A DNA stretch of 64,000 bases from Oscillospiraceae bacterium (lineage in GTDB: Bacteria > Bacillota > Clostridia > Oscillospirales > Ruminococcaceae), in contig JAGZUF010000015.1 in assembly GCA_018380115.1 (NCBI GenBank), positions 1 to 64,000 on the forward strand, in the 5' to 3' direction. Shown here piece after piece: positions 16,004 through 24,208 of the stretch (the first letter of the stretch is position 1; each line of letters opens with the position of its first letter). The notes beneath the pieces were generated by a model, which made no database searches, was not told the DNA's origin, and worked only from the letters and a program-made list of their open reading frames with translations. A program made the position numbers and the translations under genes.

Positions 16004-17155
16004 TCAGCCCGCGATGCCTGCGCGGGAGGCAAAGTTGGTGTCCTCTGCAAAGCCTGCAAAGCTGTACAGCACCAGCACCTTGTCGTAGCCGCCGCGCTGG
16101 ATGAAGCTGTCCACCTTTTCCACGGTATAGCGAAGATCTACAATGCCTATCTGGGCATAATTTTCCACAAGATAGGGGACAAAGGCGTTGGCATAGCTGT
16201 CCTTCACCACAAGGATGCTGCCCTCGCCGTTGCCCTCCAGCACCGAATACGCGTTGTTGCCGCGCAGAAAAGCCTTGTATTTATCGCGCGTTTCAAAGTC
16301 GCTGTATTCATACAGGGGGCCTATCTCCCACGTCACCTCGCCGCCCGCGTTGTCCTCCACTGAGAGGATATTGGGCAGGTCGTAATAGGTGATGGTGTCC
16401 GGCACGATGCCGGGCTTGCGCGCGCGGGAATAGTTGGTGCCGTAAAAGCCCTCCACCGTCACGGCCTGCGCCGCACTGCGGTCAAACAGGGCAAGGCCGT
16501 TCGCCCGGGCCCAGGCCTCGTAGGCGTACCAGGCGCCGAGGTCCGTCCAGTGGTGGTCGGTGCGGTAGAAGATATATTCCTCCGCATGGCTGCCCAGCGT
16601 CTCGCGCATGTCGAACACATTGCCGCCCGCGGCCTGCACGGCGCTGTATATCTCATCCAGATGCGCGTTTTCGTCCAGGCCCGGCGCGTTTGCAGGCAGC
16701 TTGTCCTTCAGCACAAGGCTGGCGCTGGGCACAATCATCGCGTCCACCATGCCGGGGTGGCGCTCGCACAGGTTTGCCAGCGCCGTCACATTGCGCGCAA
16801 AGCGGCTTTCGTCCACGCCCAGAAGCTGCTTGAACAGATAGTTGCCGCTGCCGTAATACACGTCGTTGTTCTCGGTTTTCAAAAGCGCGGCCTCGGCATA
16901 GCTTTTCAAGTCTATCCAGCCGTCGCGGAAGGCGAACTGGTCCTTCACATACGCTTCATACTGCACCATCCACGGATTCTGCCTGCTCACCACGCTGGCA
17001 ATGGAGAACTGGGGCTTTTGGGCAAGGTCGCGGTTTTCCAGCTCGGAATGCGCGCGCTTGGGCCACAGTGCGTCCAGAACGGAAAAGCCCATGAGGAACA
17101 CAAAGAACACAACGGCGATAGGATATGCCTTACAGGCCTGCCAGATTTTCTTCAC
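16004..17155 (-). CDS. DHHW-family (AlgJ/DltD-like) O-acylation partner protein
   Basis: A 383-residue protein with one N-terminal membrane anchor (about residues 12-31) and a large extracellular SGNH-like domain. The family-defining block YRTDHHWTDLGAWYAYEAW is present near 195-215, and a possible Ser/Lys segment VVKDSYANAF lies further on. DHHW proteins work with an MBOAT acyltransferase to place acyl, usually acetyl, groups on a surface polymer. Here the MBOAT gene ends 19 bases upstream in the same operon. The polymer cannot be named from the sequence. Confidence 0.9.
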   Translation of the reverse strand: MKKIWQACKAYPIAVVFFVFLMGFSVLDALWPKRAHSELENRDLAQKPQFSIASVVSRQNPWMVQYEAYVKDQFAFRDGWIDLKSYAEAALLKTENNDVYYGSGNYLFKQLLGVDESRFARNVTALANLCERHPGMVDAMIVPSASLVLKDKLPANAPGLDENAHLDEIYSAVQAAGGNVFDMRETLGSHAEEYIFYRTDHHWTDLGAWYAYEAWARANGLALFDRSAAQAVTVEGFYGTNYSRARKPGIVPDTITYYDLPNILSVEDNAGGEVTWEIGPLYEYSDFETRDKYKAFLRGNNAYSVLEGNGEGSILVVKDSYANAFVPYLVENYAQIGIVDLRYTVEKVDSFIQRGGYDKVLVLYSFAGFAEDTNFASRAGIAG

Positions 17156-17174
17156 AGTGCTTCACCGCCTTTCA

Positions 17175-18590
17175 TCAGAACCGGAAATAGAGGAACGGGC
17201 TGTTGGTGGCGTCCACCATATAGGCTATGGTTACGACGAGCACCACAGCGAGAAAAATGCCCTGCAAAAGCTTGTGGCGGCGCAGCACCCTGTCCACCCT
17301 CAGGGTGAGGGGGCTGGCGCACACGATGCCCACGGCCAGCAGAAGGCCGTAATTGCGCAGGAAATACAGCGCCGAAACGCCGCCGGTAGGCACGAACAGC
17401 CGCTGCAAAAGCAGGGGAAGCTGCACGCCCACGTCGCTGCCCACAAAGAAGGCCCAGCCCACCATCACCAGCAGCAGCGTATAGATGTGCGGCCACACCC
17501 TGCCCTTTTTCAAAAGGGGCAGAAGGAAGGTCTTTTCCAGAATGAGCAGCACGCAGTAGTAAAGGCCCCACAAAATAAAGTTCCAGTTGGCGCCATGCCA
17601 GAAGCCCGTCAAAAACCACACGATGGCAATGTTTACAAGCTGGCGGGCAAGGCCCTTGCGGTTGCCTCCAAGGGGGATATACACATATTCCTTGAACCAG
17701 CTTGAAAGCGTCATGTGCCAGCGCCGCCAGAACTCGGTGATGCTTTTCGAGATATAGGGCAGGTTGAAGTTGTCGGGGAAATCGAACCCAAGCATTTTGC
17801 CCATGCCGATGCCCATCATGGAGTAGCCTGAAAAATCGAAATAGATTTGCAGCGTGTAGGCGGCCAGCCCCAGCCACACAAGGGGCGTGCTGGCATTTTC
17901 CAGCCCCACGCCGTATTCCATCACGCCGTTCACCATGTGGCCCGTCACGTCATACCACAGGGCGCTGATGCCGTCTGCCAGCAGAACCTTTTTGGCGAGG
18001 CCCAGAATGAACAGGTACACGCCCTCCTCCACGCGGTCCATCGTCACGCGGCCCTTCAGCACATGAAGCCTGTCCGACACATCGCGGTATTTCACGATGG
18101 GCCCGGCAATAAGCTGCGGGAACATCACTACGTAGGCGCCGAAGTCGATAAGGTTGTGCTCGGCGGGCACGTCGCCGCGGTACACGTCGATGGAATAGCT
18201 CATGGTCTGGAAGGTGTAAAAGCTGATGCCCAGCGGCAACGTCAGCGACAGGGTGGAGATGGACGTGCCCAGCAGCGCGTTCAGGTTGGTAATGAAGAAA
18301 TTAGTGTATTTGAAGAACATCAGCATGCCGAGGCTGCCCACGATGCTGTATAAAAGAAAGAACAGCCGCGCGCGCTTGGAATGTGCAAATTTTTCCATGC
18401 CGAGGCCGGCGGTGTAGTTGATGAGGATGGCCGCCGCCATCACGGGGAACAGCCGCACCTCGCCCCAGGAATAGAACACCAGGCTGCACAAAAACAGCAC
18501 GGTGTTCTTCCATTTGGCCGGGGCCAGGTAGTACAGCGCCAGTGTGATGGGAAGAAAACGGAATAAAAACAGCAGGGTACTGAAAACCAT
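17175..18590 (-). CDS. MBOAT family membrane O-acyltransferase (DltB/AlgI-like)
   Basis: A 471-residue polytopic membrane enzyme. The MBOAT blocks are clear: GISFYTFQTMSYSIDVYRG, LIAGPIVKYRDV, YTLQIYFDFSGYSMMGIGMG, SITEFWRRWHMTLSSWFKEY, and the catalytic His in GFWHGANWNFILWG near residue 331. It passes an acyl group from a cytoplasmic donor across the membrane to the DHHW partner encoded next. I start at 18590, after AAGGAG; longer frames would run through the terminator hairpin region. Neighbours DUF4358 and DHHW give the usual clostridial trio. Confidence 0.95.
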   Translation of the reverse strand: MVFSTLLFLFRFLPITLALYYLAPAKWKNTVLFLCSLVFYSWGEVRLFPVMAAAILINYTAGLGMEKFAHSKRARLFFLLYSIVGSLGMLMFFKYTNFFITNLNALLGTSISTLSLTLPLGISFYTFQTMSYSIDVYRGDVPAEHNLIDFGAYVVMFPQLIAGPIVKYRDVSDRLHVLKGRVTMDRVEEGVYLFILGLAKKVLLADGISALWYDVTGHMVNGVMEYGVGLENASTPLVWLGLAAYTLQIYFDFSGYSMMGIGMGKMLGFDFPDNFNLPYISKSITEFWRRWHMTLSSWFKEYVYIPLGGNRKGLARQLVNIAIVWFLTGFWHGANWNFILWGLYYCVLLILEKTFLLPLLKKGRVWPHIYTLLLVMVGWAFFVGSDVGVQLPLLLQRLFVPTGGVSALYFLRNYGLLLAVGIVCASPLTLRVDRVLRRHKLLQGIFLAVVLVVTIAYMVDATNSPFLYFRF

Positions 18591-18691
18591 GGGCGTGGCT
18601 CCTTGATAAAAATTCTGAAAAATTCGGGGGCCGGGTGCAGGCCGCAGGCAGGCGGCCCCGCACCGCAGGCCGGATGTGCGGCCTGCGCCGG

Positions 18692-18735
18692 AAAAAACAG
18701 AACCGGTATGCACAAGTACGGCAATACCGGTTCTG
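18692..18735 (-). terminator. Terminator or attenuator between the DUF4358 and MBOAT genes
   Basis: On the minus strand CAGAACCGGTAT pairs perfectly with ATACCGGTTCTG and is followed by six T. It should stop most transcripts after the lipoprotein gene. MBOAT-DHHW would then depend on readthrough or a promoter I could not find. Confidence 0.85.
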
Positions 18736-18751
18736 CGGACGCATCATAAAA

Positions 18752-19231
18752 TTATTTCAGCGCATCGCTGATGGCGGTATCGATCTCGGCATAGTCCACG
18801 CCTTCCCCGGCAATGGCAAGCACCACATAATCGCCCTTTACCACCACGCGGCCATTTTTTGTCTGCTCATAGCCGGCGGGAAACTCGTCCTTGTAATTTT
18901 CCCACTGGGCAACAAGCCCGTCACGGTAGCCCTCCAGCGCGGCTTTCACGGTGTCCGCCTGGCCGGCCTTTGCCTTCACCACCAGCACGGCACCCGGCGC
19001 GCCGTTCGTCTTTGTGCGCTGGCCCGCATATTCCTCCACGGTAGCCTCCATATCCAGGCTCATGTCCAGCGTCAGGTCATCATCGGTGAAATCGGTGGGG
19101 TTGTCTATAGTGGCAACGCCTTCGATGGCGCCGGCCACATCGGCTACATTATAGTTCGCTTCCGAGCCGCAGGCGGAAAAAAGGCCAAGGCACAGCACAA
19201 GCGTCAGCACAAGGGCAGCAAAACGTTTCAT
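18752..19231 (-). CDS. DUF4358 domain lipoprotein
   Basis: A 159-residue lipoprotein with lipobox LFSACG (Cys21) and one small alpha/beta domain (VLVVKAKAGQADTVKAAL, GRVVVKGDYVVLAIAGEG), matching DUF4358. This family is regularly found beside MBOAT and DHHW genes in Clostridia, as here, so it probably assists surface-polymer acylation on the outer face of the membrane. No catalytic residues are evident. It has its own promoter and a terminator right after it. Confidence 0.88.
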   Translation of the reverse strand: MKRFAALVLTLVLCLGLFSACGSEANYNVADVAGAIEGVATIDNPTDFTDDDLTLDMSLDMEATVEEYAGQRTKTNGAPGAVLVVKAKAGQADTVKAALEGYRDGLVAQWENYKDEFPAGYEQTKNGRVVVKGDYVVLAIAGEGVDYAEIDTAISDALK

Positions 19232-19291
19232 ATCCTAGCATTCCTTTCTTCTCTTTCATCTGAGACATTTGGAGAGAGTTTTACCCTGTTC

Positions 19292-19320
19292 ATTCTACAT
19301 GATGCTGGCAATATTTGCAA
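19292..19320 (-). promoter_or_regulatory. Promoter of the DUF4358 gene
   Basis: Minus strand TTGCAA (19315-19320), a 17-base spacer and TAGAAT (19292-19297), about 60 bases before the start. Confidence 0.65.
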
Positions 19321-19364
19321 GCGAAAGTTCCCCCAGCGGGTGTGAAATTTCAAAATAAGCCTGC

Positions 19365-19394
19365 TTGACACGGCGGGGCGGGGGCATTTACTAT
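19365..19394 (+). promoter_or_regulatory. Promoter of apbE
   Basis: TTGACA (19365-19370), an 18-base spacer and TACTAT (19389-19394), 50 bases before the ATG. Confidence 0.6.
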
Positions 19395-19443
19395 TAAAAG
19401 ACATGGAATAAGCACAAAAAAATGCGAAAGGGGGCGGGGCGTA

Positions 19444-20484
19444 ATGCGCGCTTGCAGCTTCCGGCGCCTTGCGGCGGCGGTGTGCGCGGCGGCGGTGTGC
19501 GCGGGCCTCGCGGGCCTCGCGGGCTGTGCGGCCGGCGGGCCTGCCAGCCGCACGGATTTTTTCATGAGCACGCTGGTGACGCAGCAGGCATACGGCCCGC
19601 GCGCCGAAGATGCGCTGGCCCAAGCGGCAGACACCCTGCGCGAGTGGGAGGCCAGGCTGTCTTTGTACGAAGAGGACAGCGACATCTGCCGCATCAATGC
19701 CGCCGCGGGCACACAGCCCGTGCAGGTGAGCGAAGCCACCGCCGCCCTGCTGGCGCAGGCGAAGGCGCTGGCCCAGACGACGGACGGCGCCTTTGCCCTT
19801 ACGGTGGCGCCAATCACGCTGGCCTGGGGCGTGCACAGCGGCGCGCCCCGTGTGGTGCCGCCAGAAGAGTGCGCGGCACTGGCCGCGCTGGTGGACGACA
19901 GCGCCCTGCAGCTTACGCAGAACACGGCCTTCCTTTCCAAAGAGGGCCAGGGGCTGGACCTCGGCGGCTGTGCCAAGGGCGCGGCGCTGGACGCCGTGGC
20001 CGGCGTATATGAAAAGGCGGGCGTGCAAAGCGCCGTTGTCTCGCTGGGTGGCAATGTCTACGCGCGCGGCACAAAGCCGGGCGGCAGGCCCTGGCGCGTG
20101 GGCTTCCGCGACCCATCGAAGGGCGATGATGCCTCGCTGGCCTCCATTGAACTGACGGATGCGGTGATGGCCGTCTCAGGCGATTACGAACGCTATTTCG
20201 AGCAGGACGGCGTGCGCTACGGCCATATCATGGACCCCGCCGCGGGCGCGCCTGCACAAAGCGACATCGTCAGCGTGGGCGTGGTGTGCGCGACGGGCCT
20301 GGAGGCAGACATACGCTCTACCGAGCTGTTTGTGCGCGGCAAGGCCGCGGCGCTGCGCTATTTTGAGGCGGGCGGCACGGGCATGATGCTGTGCGGGGAC
20401 GGCGTGCTGTACGTCTCGCGCAGCCTGCAAAACGGCTTTGAGCTTGCGCCCGGCGTGCAGGCTGAGGTGCAGTTCGTGGGCTGA
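19444..20484 (+). CDS. apbE: FAD:protein FMN transferase ApbE
   Basis: A 346-residue lipoprotein (lipobox GLAGC, Cys28). Outside the membrane it attaches FMN from FAD to a Ser/Thr of a target flavoprotein. ApbE blocks seen: FFMSTLVTQQAYG, LDLGGCAKGAALDAV, SLGGNVYARG, and GHIMDPAAGAP, where HIIDPxTG is usual. The Mg/FAD-binding Asp and Gly are kept. The signal peptide is encoded by short tandem DNA repeats. It is followed by a Gx-type membrane protein, its usual neighbour; the small NusG-like protein often between them is missing. Confidence 0.93.
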   Translation: MRACSFRRLAAAVCAAAVCAGLAGLAGCAAGGPASRTDFFMSTLVTQQAYGPRAEDALAQAADTLREWEARLSLYEEDSDICRINAAAGTQPVQVSEATAALLAQAKALAQTTDGAFALTVAPITLAWGVHSGAPRVVPPEECAALAALVDDSALQLTQNTAFLSKEGQGLDLGGCAKGAALDAVAGVYEKAGVQSAVVSLGGNVYARGTKPGGRPWRVGFRDPSKGDDASLASIELTDAVMAVSGDYERYFEQDGVRYGHIMDPAAGAPAQSDIVSVGVVCATGLEADIRSTELFVRGKAAALRYFEAGGTGMMLCGDGVLYVSRSLQNGFELAPGVQAEVQFVG

Positions 20485-20538
20485 GACAGGGCCGCCCTGC
20501 GCCGGAGGTGGCGCGGGCGGGGGAAAGGAGGGCGTGCC

Positions 20539-21087
20539 ATGGGCAGAAAAGAAAAAGGGGCGGCCCGGCGGGCGGCGCTGCTGGGCGTGCTGTTTGCGCT
20601 GGCGGCCGTGCTGTCGCTGTTTGAGGGGGCGCTGGCGCCCGCCCTGGGCCTGCCGCCCGGCGTGAAGCCGGGGCTGGCCAACACGGTGGTAATGTTTGCC
20701 CTTTTGTTTCTGGGGCTGCCGCAGGCTGCCTGCCTGGCCGTGCTGAAAGCGCTGCTGGCCCTGCTGGCGCGCGGTGCGGTGGCCGGCGCCCTCAGCCTGT
20801 GCGGGGGGCTTTTCAGCGTGGGCGTGATGTGGCTTTTGCACCGCTTTGCAAGGCCCACACCGTTTATTTTGTCGGCCGGCGGCGCGCTGGCGCACAACGC
20901 TGGGCAGCTTGCGGTATTCGCCGCGCTGTGGGGTGCACGCGGCGCGCAGGCGCTGGTTTGGTATGTGCCGGTGCTGGCGGTGAGCGGGCTGGCCATGGGG
21001 GCGCTGACGGCGCTTTTGCTGCGCGCACTGGTGCCCGCGTTGAAAAAAGCAGGTTTTTCCAATATTATTGATAGTTTCTATCAATAA
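20539..21087 (+). CDS. Gx transporter family membrane protein
   Basis: A 182-residue protein with about five or six hydrophobic segments and the family stretch PGVKPGLANTVVMFALLFLG, GALSLCGGLFSV and GALAHNAGQL. It was once named heptaprenyl diphosphate synthase component I and is now grouped with ECF-like Gx transporters. It sits next to apbE in many Firmicutes, suggesting a role in flavin or quinone-linked membrane redox biology; this is inference. The ribosome site is AAGGAGG. Its stop codon is part of the palindrome that precedes the rubrerythrin promoter. Confidence 0.85.
   Translation: MGRKEKGAARRAALLGVLFALAAVLSLFEGALAPALGLPPGVKPGLANTVVMFALLFLGLPQAACLAVLKALLALLARGAVAGALSLCGGLFSVGVMWLLHRFARPTPFILSAGGALAHNAGQLAVFAALWGARGAQALVWYVPVLAVSGLAMGALTALLLRALVPALKKAGFSNIIDSFYQ
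21065..21087. promoter_or_regulatory. Perfect 10-3-10 palindrome before the rubrerythrin promoter
   Basis: TTATTGATAG-TTT-CTATCAATAA ends 4 bases before the -35 box. Its size and position suit an operator for a Fur/PerR-type or other redox regulator. It could also act as a weak terminator for the upstream gene, although no T run follows. Confidence 0.6.
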
Positions 21088-21091
21088 ATAC

Positions 21092-21120
21092 TTGACATTG
21101 TTTAGAAGCGGTGGTATGAT
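21092..21120 (+). promoter_or_regulatory. Promoter of the reverse rubrerythrin gene
   Basis: TTGACA (21092-21097), a 17-base spacer and TATGAT (21115-21120): a strong sigma-A promoter. Confidence 0.88.
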
Positions 21121-21178
21121 AAAAATGCCGAAAGGCTGAAGGAAAGTTAATTGAATGGATACGGAGGAAAGAGCAGCT

Positions 21179-21724
21179 ATGAAAAAATTTGTTTGCACCG
21201 TTTGTGGTTATGTACACGAGGGCGATTCCGCCCCTGAATTCTGCCCGGTATGCAAGGCGCCCGCTTCCAAGTTTGTGGAGCAGAAGGGCGAAATGACCTG
21301 GGCTGCCGAGCATGTGGTGGGCGTTGCCCAGGGCGTGGACCCGGAGATTATCGAGGGCCTGCGCATGAACTTCAACGGCGAGTGCAGCGAGGTGGGCATG
21401 TACCTTGCTATGGCCCGTGTGGCGCACCGCGAGGGCTACCCCGAAATTGGCCTGTACTGGGAGAAGGCCGCCTATGAGGAGGCCGAGCACGCCGCCAAAT
21501 TTGCCGAGCTGCTGGGCGAGGTGCTGACGGATTCCACCAAGAAGAACCTCGAGATGCGCGTGGAGGCTGAGAACGGCGCCACCGCCGGCAAGTTCGAGCT
21601 GGCTAAAAAGGCCAAGGAGCTGGGCTTGGATGCCATCCATGACACCGTGCACGAGATGGCGCGCGATGAGGCACGCCACGGCCGCGCCTTTGCCGGCCTG
21701 CTGGCCCGTTACTTCGGCAAATAA
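21179..21724 (+). CDS. Reverse rubrerythrin (NADH peroxidase type)
   Basis: A 181-residue protein with an N-terminal rubredoxin-like Fe site (Cys6, Cys9, Cys22, Cys25) followed by a ferritin-like diiron domain (FNGECSEVGMYLAMARVA, YEEAEHAAKF, MARDEARHGRAFAGLL). Rubredoxin first and diiron second is the reverse of classic rubrerythrin. In Clostridium such proteins reduce hydrogen peroxide and oxygen with electrons from NADH via rubredoxin. The start at 21179 follows GGAGGAAAG. It is a single-gene unit with a strong promoter, an upstream palindrome and a strong terminator, as expected for an oxidative-stress gene. Confidence 0.95.
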   Translation: MKKFVCTVCGYVHEGDSAPEFCPVCKAPASKFVEQKGEMTWAAEHVVGVAQGVDPEIIEGLRMNFNGECSEVGMYLAMARVAHREGYPEIGLYWEKAAYEEAEHAAKFAELLGEVLTDSTKKNLEMRVEAENGATAGKFELAKKAKELGLDAIHDTVHEMARDEARHGRAFAGLLARYFGK

Positions 21725-21777
21725 GCCGCGCAAAGCACAGCCGGAAACGGAATTTCTCTGTTTTTTGAAGATACCAG

Positions 21778-21812
21778 GCGGCGGGGCCCCGTTGGGGCCC
21801 CGCCGCTTTTTT
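21778..21812 (+). terminator. Terminator of the rubrerythrin gene
   Basis: GCGGCGGGGCCCC pairs perfectly with its complement across GTT, followed by six T. Confidence 0.95.
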
Positions 21813-21821
21813 GAATAGGGA

Positions 21822-22075
21822 AACCACCGGCTCTGCCGGTGGAGGTGCCCCGCAAAAAAGTTTTCGCTTCAAGCAGCGAGCGAAGCGGGCTGCTAACAGC
21901 AAGTTATCAGGAGCAAAAGACTGCCGTTAGAACAGAGATTGCCCGTTTACAGACTGTGGGGCAAGGGACGTGAACGAAATAAAATTCAGTGCGTCTTGAG
22001 ATGTATGCCGGTAATAGGCTCTTATAGGGCCAACGCAAGCCGCCGGTTTAGCCGGTGGTTATGACTTGCCAAGCA
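21822..22075 (+). repeat. Dispersed intergenic repeat, copy R2 (diverged)
   Basis: It keeps the outer CCACCGGCTCTGCCGGTGG hairpin, then AGTTTTCGCTTC, GAGCGAAGCGGG, GCCCGTTTAC, GGGGCAAG, TTCAGTGCGTCTTGAGATG, ATGCCGGTAATAGGCTC, and a closing CCGCCGGTTTAGCCGGTGG stem. Many inner hairpins are broken, so this is the oldest looking full-length copy. Together with the terminator it fills the 535-base gap before the next gene. Confidence 0.7.
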
Positions 22076-22181
22076 GATGCAGGCGCACAAGCCCCCGCCG
22101 GGAATAGGGGCGCTGCCCGTGGAAAAGCCCCATGCCTCTGATGCCGCAGCGGCCGCCCGCGCGGCTTTTTGCGCCTGCCGC

Positions 22182-22210
22182 TTTTCAAAGCGGCCGCCGT
22201 GTGCTAAAAT
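22182..22210 (+). promoter_or_regulatory. Promoter of the M20 amidohydrolase gene
   Basis: TTTTCA (22182-22187), a 17-base spacer and an extended -10, TGC-TAAAAT (22202-22210). It overlaps an in-frame ATG at 22209, which rules that codon out as the start. Confidence 0.6.
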
Positions 22211-22259
22211 GCTGGCAGGCGGTTATTGCCGCCGCAATAAACTTGGGAGATGCTGCGCT

Positions 22260-23384
22260 GTGGATAATAAATTGTACGAAAAGGCTGTGGCGCTGCGCCA
22301 TGCGCTGCATGCCGCGCCCGAGCTGTCGGGCAGGGAAGCGGGCACGAAGCGCATGCTGCAGCAGTTTCTGCATGAAAACGCGCCTTCTTTGAACGTGACG
22401 GACCGCGGGGCATGGTTCTATGCGGTGTACCGCTGCGGGCGCCCCGGCGCGCGGCGCATCGCCTTCCGGGCGGACATCGACGCGCTGCCCATTCAGGAGA
22501 AAAACAGCCTGCCCTATGCCTCGCGCTGCCCGGGCGTGGCGCACAAATGCGGGCACGACGGCCACGCGGCCGCATTGGAGGCCCTGGCCTGCCGCATATG
22601 CGCCGGGGGCGCGCCGTGCGATGTGTACTTCATTTTCCAGCATGCGGAAGAGACGGGCGAAGGCGGAGCCGTGTGCGCCGCACTTCTGGAAGAAGAGGCC
22701 ATCGAAGAAGTGTACGCCTTTCACAATATGCCGGGGCTGGCAAAGGGCACGGTGTTCCTGCGCGAAGGCACCATGCACTGTGCCTCCACCGGGATGACGC
22801 TGCACTTTACGGGCGCGCCCACGCACGCCAGCACGCCGGAGCTGGGCAGAAATCCTGCCGCCGCTGTCAGCGAGCTTGTGTGCGCGCTGCCGGGCTTCAC
22901 TCAGCCCGCACGGCACAGGGGCATAGTGCTGGCCACCGTCATCCAGATAGATGTGGGCGCGCGTGCCTTCGGCGTGTCTGCCAGCGAGGGCAGCCTGCTG
23001 CTCACCATCCGTGCCCAGCTGCAAAGCGAGCTGGATGCTTTGCGCAGCGCCGTGGCCGAGCTGGCGTCCCGCCTTGCAAAGCGGGACGGCCTGGCGCTGG
23101 AGGTGTCTTACTGCGAGGCGTTCCCTGAAACAGCCAACGCGCCGGGCCCCGTGCAGCGTGTGTTCAAGGCGTGCCGCGCCGCGGGCGTCCCCGCAGAGGC
23201 ATTGCAGGAACCCATGCGCTGTTCAGAGGATTTCGGCTGGTATCTGCAAAAGAGGCCCGGCGCCATTTTCTATGTGGGCGACGGCGAGGCGCACGCGCCG
23301 CTGCACGACGCCATGTTCGATTTTCCCGACGAGGCTCTGCGCACGGCGGCCGACGTGTTTTTTGCCATTGCGCAGGGCTTTTAA
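22260..23384 (+). CDS. M20-family amidohydrolase / metallopeptidase
   Basis: A 374-residue dinuclear metal hydrolase of the aminoacylase/hippurate hydrolase branch. Metal ligands are visible at RADIDALP (70-77), CGHDGH (97-102, Cys97 and His99) and HAEE (128-131), and His in FHNMPG. It would remove an acyl group from an N-acyl amino acid or a related amide in the cytoplasm. I use GTG 22260 (MDNKLYEK), after TTGGGAGA. An upstream ATG at 22209 lies in the promoter -10 box. It converges on the DUF421 gene with only 4 bases between stops. Confidence 0.92.
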   Translation: MDNKLYEKAVALRHALHAAPELSGREAGTKRMLQQFLHENAPSLNVTDRGAWFYAVYRCGRPGARRIAFRADIDALPIQEKNSLPYASRCPGVAHKCGHDGHAAALEALACRICAGGAPCDVYFIFQHAEETGEGGAVCAALLEEEAIEEVYAFHNMPGLAKGTVFLREGTMHCASTGMTLHFTGAPTHASTPELGRNPAAAVSELVCALPGFTQPARHRGIVLATVIQIDVGARAFGVSASEGSLLLTIRAQLQSELDALRSAVAELASRLAKRDGLALEVSYCEAFPETANAPGPVQRVFKACRAAGVPAEALQEPMRCSEDFGWYLQKRPGAIFYVGDGEAHAPLHDAMFDFPDEALRTAADVFFAIAQGF

Positions 23385-23388
23385 GCCC

Positions 23389-24096
23389 TTATTCAAAGAA
23401 TTCGCGCTTTATCTGGCGGCCTGTGCGTTCAAACACGGTAAGCTGGTTTTGCGCGTTCACCGTGGCGAGAAACACATCCTCCAGCCGGCCGGCCTTTTGC
23501 GCCGCCAGCTCGCGCCGCAGCCATACGCCGTCGTTTCCGGTGGCCTTCAGGTTGTCTGCCAGCACATGGCCGTCCATCACCACGCACACGCACGGCTTTT
23601 CCGGCTGCACGGCAAGGCCGAGGTCCTGCGGGGTGACGGGGCGCTGCTGGCTTAGGGGTAGAAAGCTCACCTGGCCGTTCGTTTCCAGCACGGCGCTCTC
23701 CAGCTGGGCCAGGTCGAAATAGCCCGCCGTGCGGCACTGGGTGAGAAATTCGTTGATGTCCATGCGCGCGGCGGCAAGGTTTTTTTCATACAGCTTGCCG
23801 TGCTCGAACAGCACGGTGGGCCTGCCATTGAAAAAGCGGCGCAGCGCCATGGACCTGCATGTGGCCCATGCAATAAGCACCGCGGCGGCGCCGTACACCG
23901 CCATGGCGGTGAGGGGCAGCCAGAAATCCTGCTCCAGGCTGGTGGCGAATTCAGCCGCGATGGAGCCGATGGTGATGCCGTTTACATAGTCGAACATGCT
24001 CATCTGGCTTACCTGCCGGTTGCCGATGAGCTTTGTGATGCAGAACATGGCCGCAAGCGAGCCGAGGCTTGTGAAAACAATTTTGATGATGTCCAT
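23389..24096 (-). CDS. DUF421 (YetF-like) membrane protein
   Basis: A 235-residue protein with about three N-terminal membrane segments (residues 3-80) carrying the family motif KLIGNRQVSQMSMFDYVNGITIGSIA, then a cytoplasmic domain (GRPTVLFEHGKLYEKNL, MDINEFLTQCR). DUF421 proteins are linked to spore or envelope functions in Bacillus (YetF, SpoVAE-like topology), but their molecular role is unknown. The start at 24096 follows AAAGGATG. Downstream it converges with the amidohydrolase; upstream it diverges from the lipid kinase. Confidence 0.9.
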   Translation of the reverse strand: MDIIKIVFTSLGSLAAMFCITKLIGNRQVSQMSMFDYVNGITIGSIAAEFATSLEQDFWLPLTAMAVYGAAAVLIAWATCRSMALRRFFNGRPTVLFEHGKLYEKNLAAARMDINEFLTQCRTAGYFDLAQLESAVLETNGQVSFLPLSQQRPVTPQDLGLAVQPEKPCVCVVMDGHVLADNLKATGNDGVWLRRELAAQKAGRLEDVFLATVNAQNQLTVFERTGRQIKREFFE

Positions 24097-24208
24097 ATGC
24101 GGTGCATCCTTTCGAGATTCGTGCGGCGCGCGCTGCGGCCGCCTGTCTCGTTTTAGTATTTCAGGCGCGGGGCGGGTTATCCGTGCCGGATGAAAAAACG
24201 GAGGAATC

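Noticed and set aside
21065..21087. Classical PerR or Rex box
   Set aside because: The dyad is 10-3-10 with arms TTATTGATAG; PerR boxes are 7-1-7 AT dyads and Rex sites read TTGTGAA-N4-TTCACAA. Only a generic operator is claimed.
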